DNA of 64,000 nucleotides from NCBI GenBank assembly GCA_029863605.1, contig JAOTVB010000001.1, forward strand, positions 286,187 through 350,186. Direction: 5' to 3'. The position numbers and the translations under genes are program-made. Positions 62,399 to 64,000 of the stretch are shown here, in pieces (position 1 is the stretch's first letter; every line of letters starts with the position of its first letter). The notes under the pieces were generated by a model. That model was not told where the DNA came from. It ran no database searches and saw nothing but the letters and a program-made list of their open reading frames with translations. The stretch comes from Myxococcales bacterium (GTDB taxonomy: Bacteria; Myxococcota_A; Polyangia; Polyangiales; Houyiibacteriaceae).

Positions 62399-63239
62399 GT
62401 TCTTGGTCACCGGCGCTTCCGGTATGTTGGGGCGAAGCTGGACGAGATTGCTCGAGACGCGGGGCATCGATCATCTTGGAGCGCCTCGCGCCGAGCTCGA
62501 CATCACCAAGGTCGACGCACTCAAGCGATGGATAGTTCGAGGGACGAAGTGGGTCATCAACTGCGCCGCCTGGACCGACGTCGACGGTGCCGAGTCGCAC
62601 CCCGAGGATGCCAACGCTGTCAACGGTTTGGCAGTGGCTCGCCTTGCGGATCGATGCGTGGAGGTGGGCGCGAAGCTCGTTCATTACAGCACCGACTATG
62701 TGTTCGATGGAAAGAAACGCCTACCCTATCGAACTGAGCAAGCGCGCGCACCGATCAACGCCTATGGGCGAAGTAAGGCGTTAGGGGAGGAGTTGCTCGA
62801 ACAGGCCGGCGTAAACCACCTGCTCGTCCGAAGCAGTTGGCTCTACGCCCCATGGGGCAAGAATTTCGTCCTCACGATGCGGGAGCTCGTTCAGACGCGT
62901 TCGCAGTTGCGCGTCGTCGACGATCAGCGCGGCCGGCCTTCATCGTGTCATCACATCGCGGAAGCGACGCTGGGGTTGCTCGAGAACCACTGCTTCGGGA
63001 CTTATCATGTGTGTGACGGGGGCGAGTGCACCTGGTTTGACCTCGCCTCGCTTGTTCGAGACGTCGTGAACCCCGACTGCGTCATCGAGGCGTGCGCGAG
63101 CGAAGAGTTCCCGCGCCCGGCTCCGAGACCCGCGTACAGCGTCTTGGATCTCACCGCTACGGAGCAGGTGCTCGGCCCCATCTCCGACTGGAAAGGTCGC
63201 GTGACAAGGATGCTCGAAGATCTCGAGGGAATAGGTTGA
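62391..63239 (+). CDS. rmlD: dTDP-4-dehydrorhamnose reductase
   Basis: RmlD reduces the keto-sugar to dTDP-L-rhamnose with NAD(P)H. The 282-residue protein has VTGASGMLG at the start, INCAAWTDVDGAE near 48, YSTDYVFDG near 98 and YGRSKALGE with catalytic Tyr and Lys. Last gene of rmlBACD; dTDP-rhamnose feeds O-antigen or exopolysaccharide, consistent with the facing chain-length-type protein. Confidence 0.95.
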   Translation: MPEFLVTGASGMLGRSWTRLLETRGIDHLGAPRAELDITKVDALKRWIVRGTKWVINCAAWTDVDGAESHPEDANAVNGLAVARLADRCVEVGAKLVHYSTDYVFDGKKRLPYRTEQARAPINAYGRSKALGEELLEQAGVNHLLVRSSWLYAPWGKNFVLTMRELVQTRSQLRVVDDQRGRPSSCHHIAEATLGLLENHCFGTYHVCDGGECTWFDLASLVRDVVNPDCVIEACASEEFPRPAPRPAYSVLDLTATEQVLGPISDWKGRVTRMLEDLEGIG

Positions 63240-63288
63240 GGGAAACGCGCAGAGACACCGGGCACCTCGCCGATGAGTCCGAGCTCGC

Positions 63289-64000
63289 TTAGGCGCTCAC
63301 CCACCAAAACTCAGCGACGTCGCCGATCCGGTCCGGCAAGGAGCTGAGCTCGTCAGGTAGTCCGACGATGACATACCCGATCCCGTCTTTGCGTCCAAGC
63401 CGACGTTGCGTGTCGTTGAGCTGAAGCACGGAGAGCGCGCCCGAATGAACCAGTACCAGGACCCGGCGTGCGAGGCGCGCGGCCCGTCGAAGAGCTTGCC
63501 CTTCGAAAGGTCCGTCCCAGGCTTCGAGCTTGATGCGCTCCGTGCCGGGTCGAGTCGCGAGTGCCTCGACAGCTCTGATGGAGGGACGCGTGGCGAGTGC
63601 TGTGGACCGGGATACCGGGTAGGGCCCCGAGGGAGGAGGAGTTTGGATCGGCGTCGGTGCACGGATCGGCTGGGGTACCGGCGGACCCCCGCTCGGGGTC
63701 CCCCCGGTGATCACCCAGTCATTGTTCATCCGAGCCCCGAGCTCCAGGGCGAGGGATGTTTCGTGGGGCGATCCACCTACGATCAAGACGCTGCCCCTTG
63801 CATCCGGGGCGTAGTCGTCGAGTCCGGCGACGAGCTCCTCGAGGCCGTGCGGATCGTTCGGCCACGACGTCGTACCCAGTACCGGACCGCGGCCCCAGAA
63901 CGCGACCTCAGCGGGCGTTTGGACTCGGAGCCCCCGAAACTCACGCCACAACACGAACAAGAGGGCGAGTCCAAACGATGCCAAGGGCACCGCGCCAAAA
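63289..64000 (-). CDS. C-terminal part of a chain-length-determinant/BY-kinase-like exopolysaccharide protein (5' end outside window)
   Basis: The frame stays open through the right edge, so only the C-terminal 236 or so residues are seen. It starts with a membrane helix (about ASFGLALLFVLW), then REFRGLRVQTPAEVAFWG, the transition typical of Wzz proteins fused to a tyrosine-kinase-like domain, where the second helix leads to a cytoplasmic P-loop domain. The P-loop strand is recognisable as VLIVGGSPHE but has no Lys, and Pro-rich linker sequence follows. So the cytoplasmic domain is probably not a kinase. Role in polysaccharide export or chain length is inferred from this and from the neighbouring rhamnose genes. 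Confidence 0.6.
   Translation of the reverse strand, partial: FGAVPLASFGLALLFVLWREFRGLRVQTPAEVAFWGRGPVLGTTSWPNDPHGLEELVAGLDDYAPDARGSVLIVGGSPHETSLALELGARMNNDWVITGGTPSGGPPVPQPIRAPTPIQTPPPSGPYPVSRSTALATRPSIRAVEALATRPGTERIKLEAWDGPFEGQALRRAARLARRVLVLVHSGALSVLQLNDTQRRLGRKDGIGYVIVGLPDELSSLPDRIGDVAEFWWVSA

Overview
The window looks like a core-genome segment of a high-GC Myxococcota (deltaproteobacterial) chromosome. The main clues are a CdnL/CarD-like protein of myxobacterial type, a PknB-type kinase with an HRDVSPxN catalytic loop and PEGA domains, a close match to the Myxococcus LexA operator in front of recA, and many HTH/receiver-like, HEAT and M16 proteins. The genus cannot be decided from the sequence alone. 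I saw no rRNA, tRNA, CRISPR array, transposase, integrase or prophage gene. No stretch longer than about 220 bases lacks a gene.

Layout. 1-4.6 kb (minus): a catalytic and a non-catalytic M16 peptidase followed by glmS, which is cut by the left edge. 4.7-7.9 kb (plus): cinA, recA behind a LexA box, then cdnL with its own promoter, a structured leader and a terminator. 8-11.2 kb (minus): an XRE regulator, a Nudix hydrolase, a second HTH/receiver-like regulator and hisIE. 11.4-16.6 kb (plus): the housekeeping run prs-rplY-pth-rpsF-rpsR-rplI-dnaB, with a possible self-regulatory RNA leader at rpsF. 16.7-19.6 kb (minus): a three-gene transhydrogenase pntAA-pntAB-pntB, divergent from transketolase. 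21.8-24.9 kb: tpx divergent from feoA-feoB and a 54-residue Feo-associated membrane protein, with a Fur box between them. 25-32.5 kb: a metallophosphoesterase, then a minus-strand run proS, a 57-residue membrane protein, a lytic transglycosylase, an L-2-hydroxyglutarate oxidase and trxB.

32.6-40 kb holds lipid or acyl-CoA metabolism: an SCP2-type thiolase, 3-hydroxyacyl-CoA dehydrogenase, Rieske oxygenase, TetR regulator and an isovaleryl-CoA-dehydrogenase-like enzyme, with two operator-like inverted-repeat regions; yqeY and a HEAT protein are also here. 40-46.8 kb: a PEGA-domain Ser/Thr kinase, convergent rsgA, a truncated haemoglobin, and the two-component NHEJ system ligD/ku transcribed divergently. 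46.8-51 kb: an M20 peptidase, then cysD and cysNC for sulfate activation, where the APS-kinase part of CysNC has lost its P-loop lysine. 51-59.8 kb: orn, a ChaN-like lipoprotein, a FadL-type outer-membrane protein, an ABC exporter, a Nudix hydrolase, a DUF2914-like lipoprotein, an alpha/beta hydrolase, an EXPERA (TMEM97/sigma-2-receptor-like) membrane protein and an SDR. 59.9-64 kb: the complete dTDP-L-rhamnose operon rmlBACD, facing the C-terminal end of a probable chain-length/BY-kinase-like exopolysaccharide protein cut by the right edge.

Most of this is ordinary housekeeping. The least ordinary parts are the rpsF leader that can pair with its own ribosome-binding site, the bacterial EXPERA protein with both key acidic residues, the degenerate APS-kinase domain of CysNC, the pair of HTH proteins with non-canonical receiver domains, and the terminator-like hairpin in the cdnL leader.
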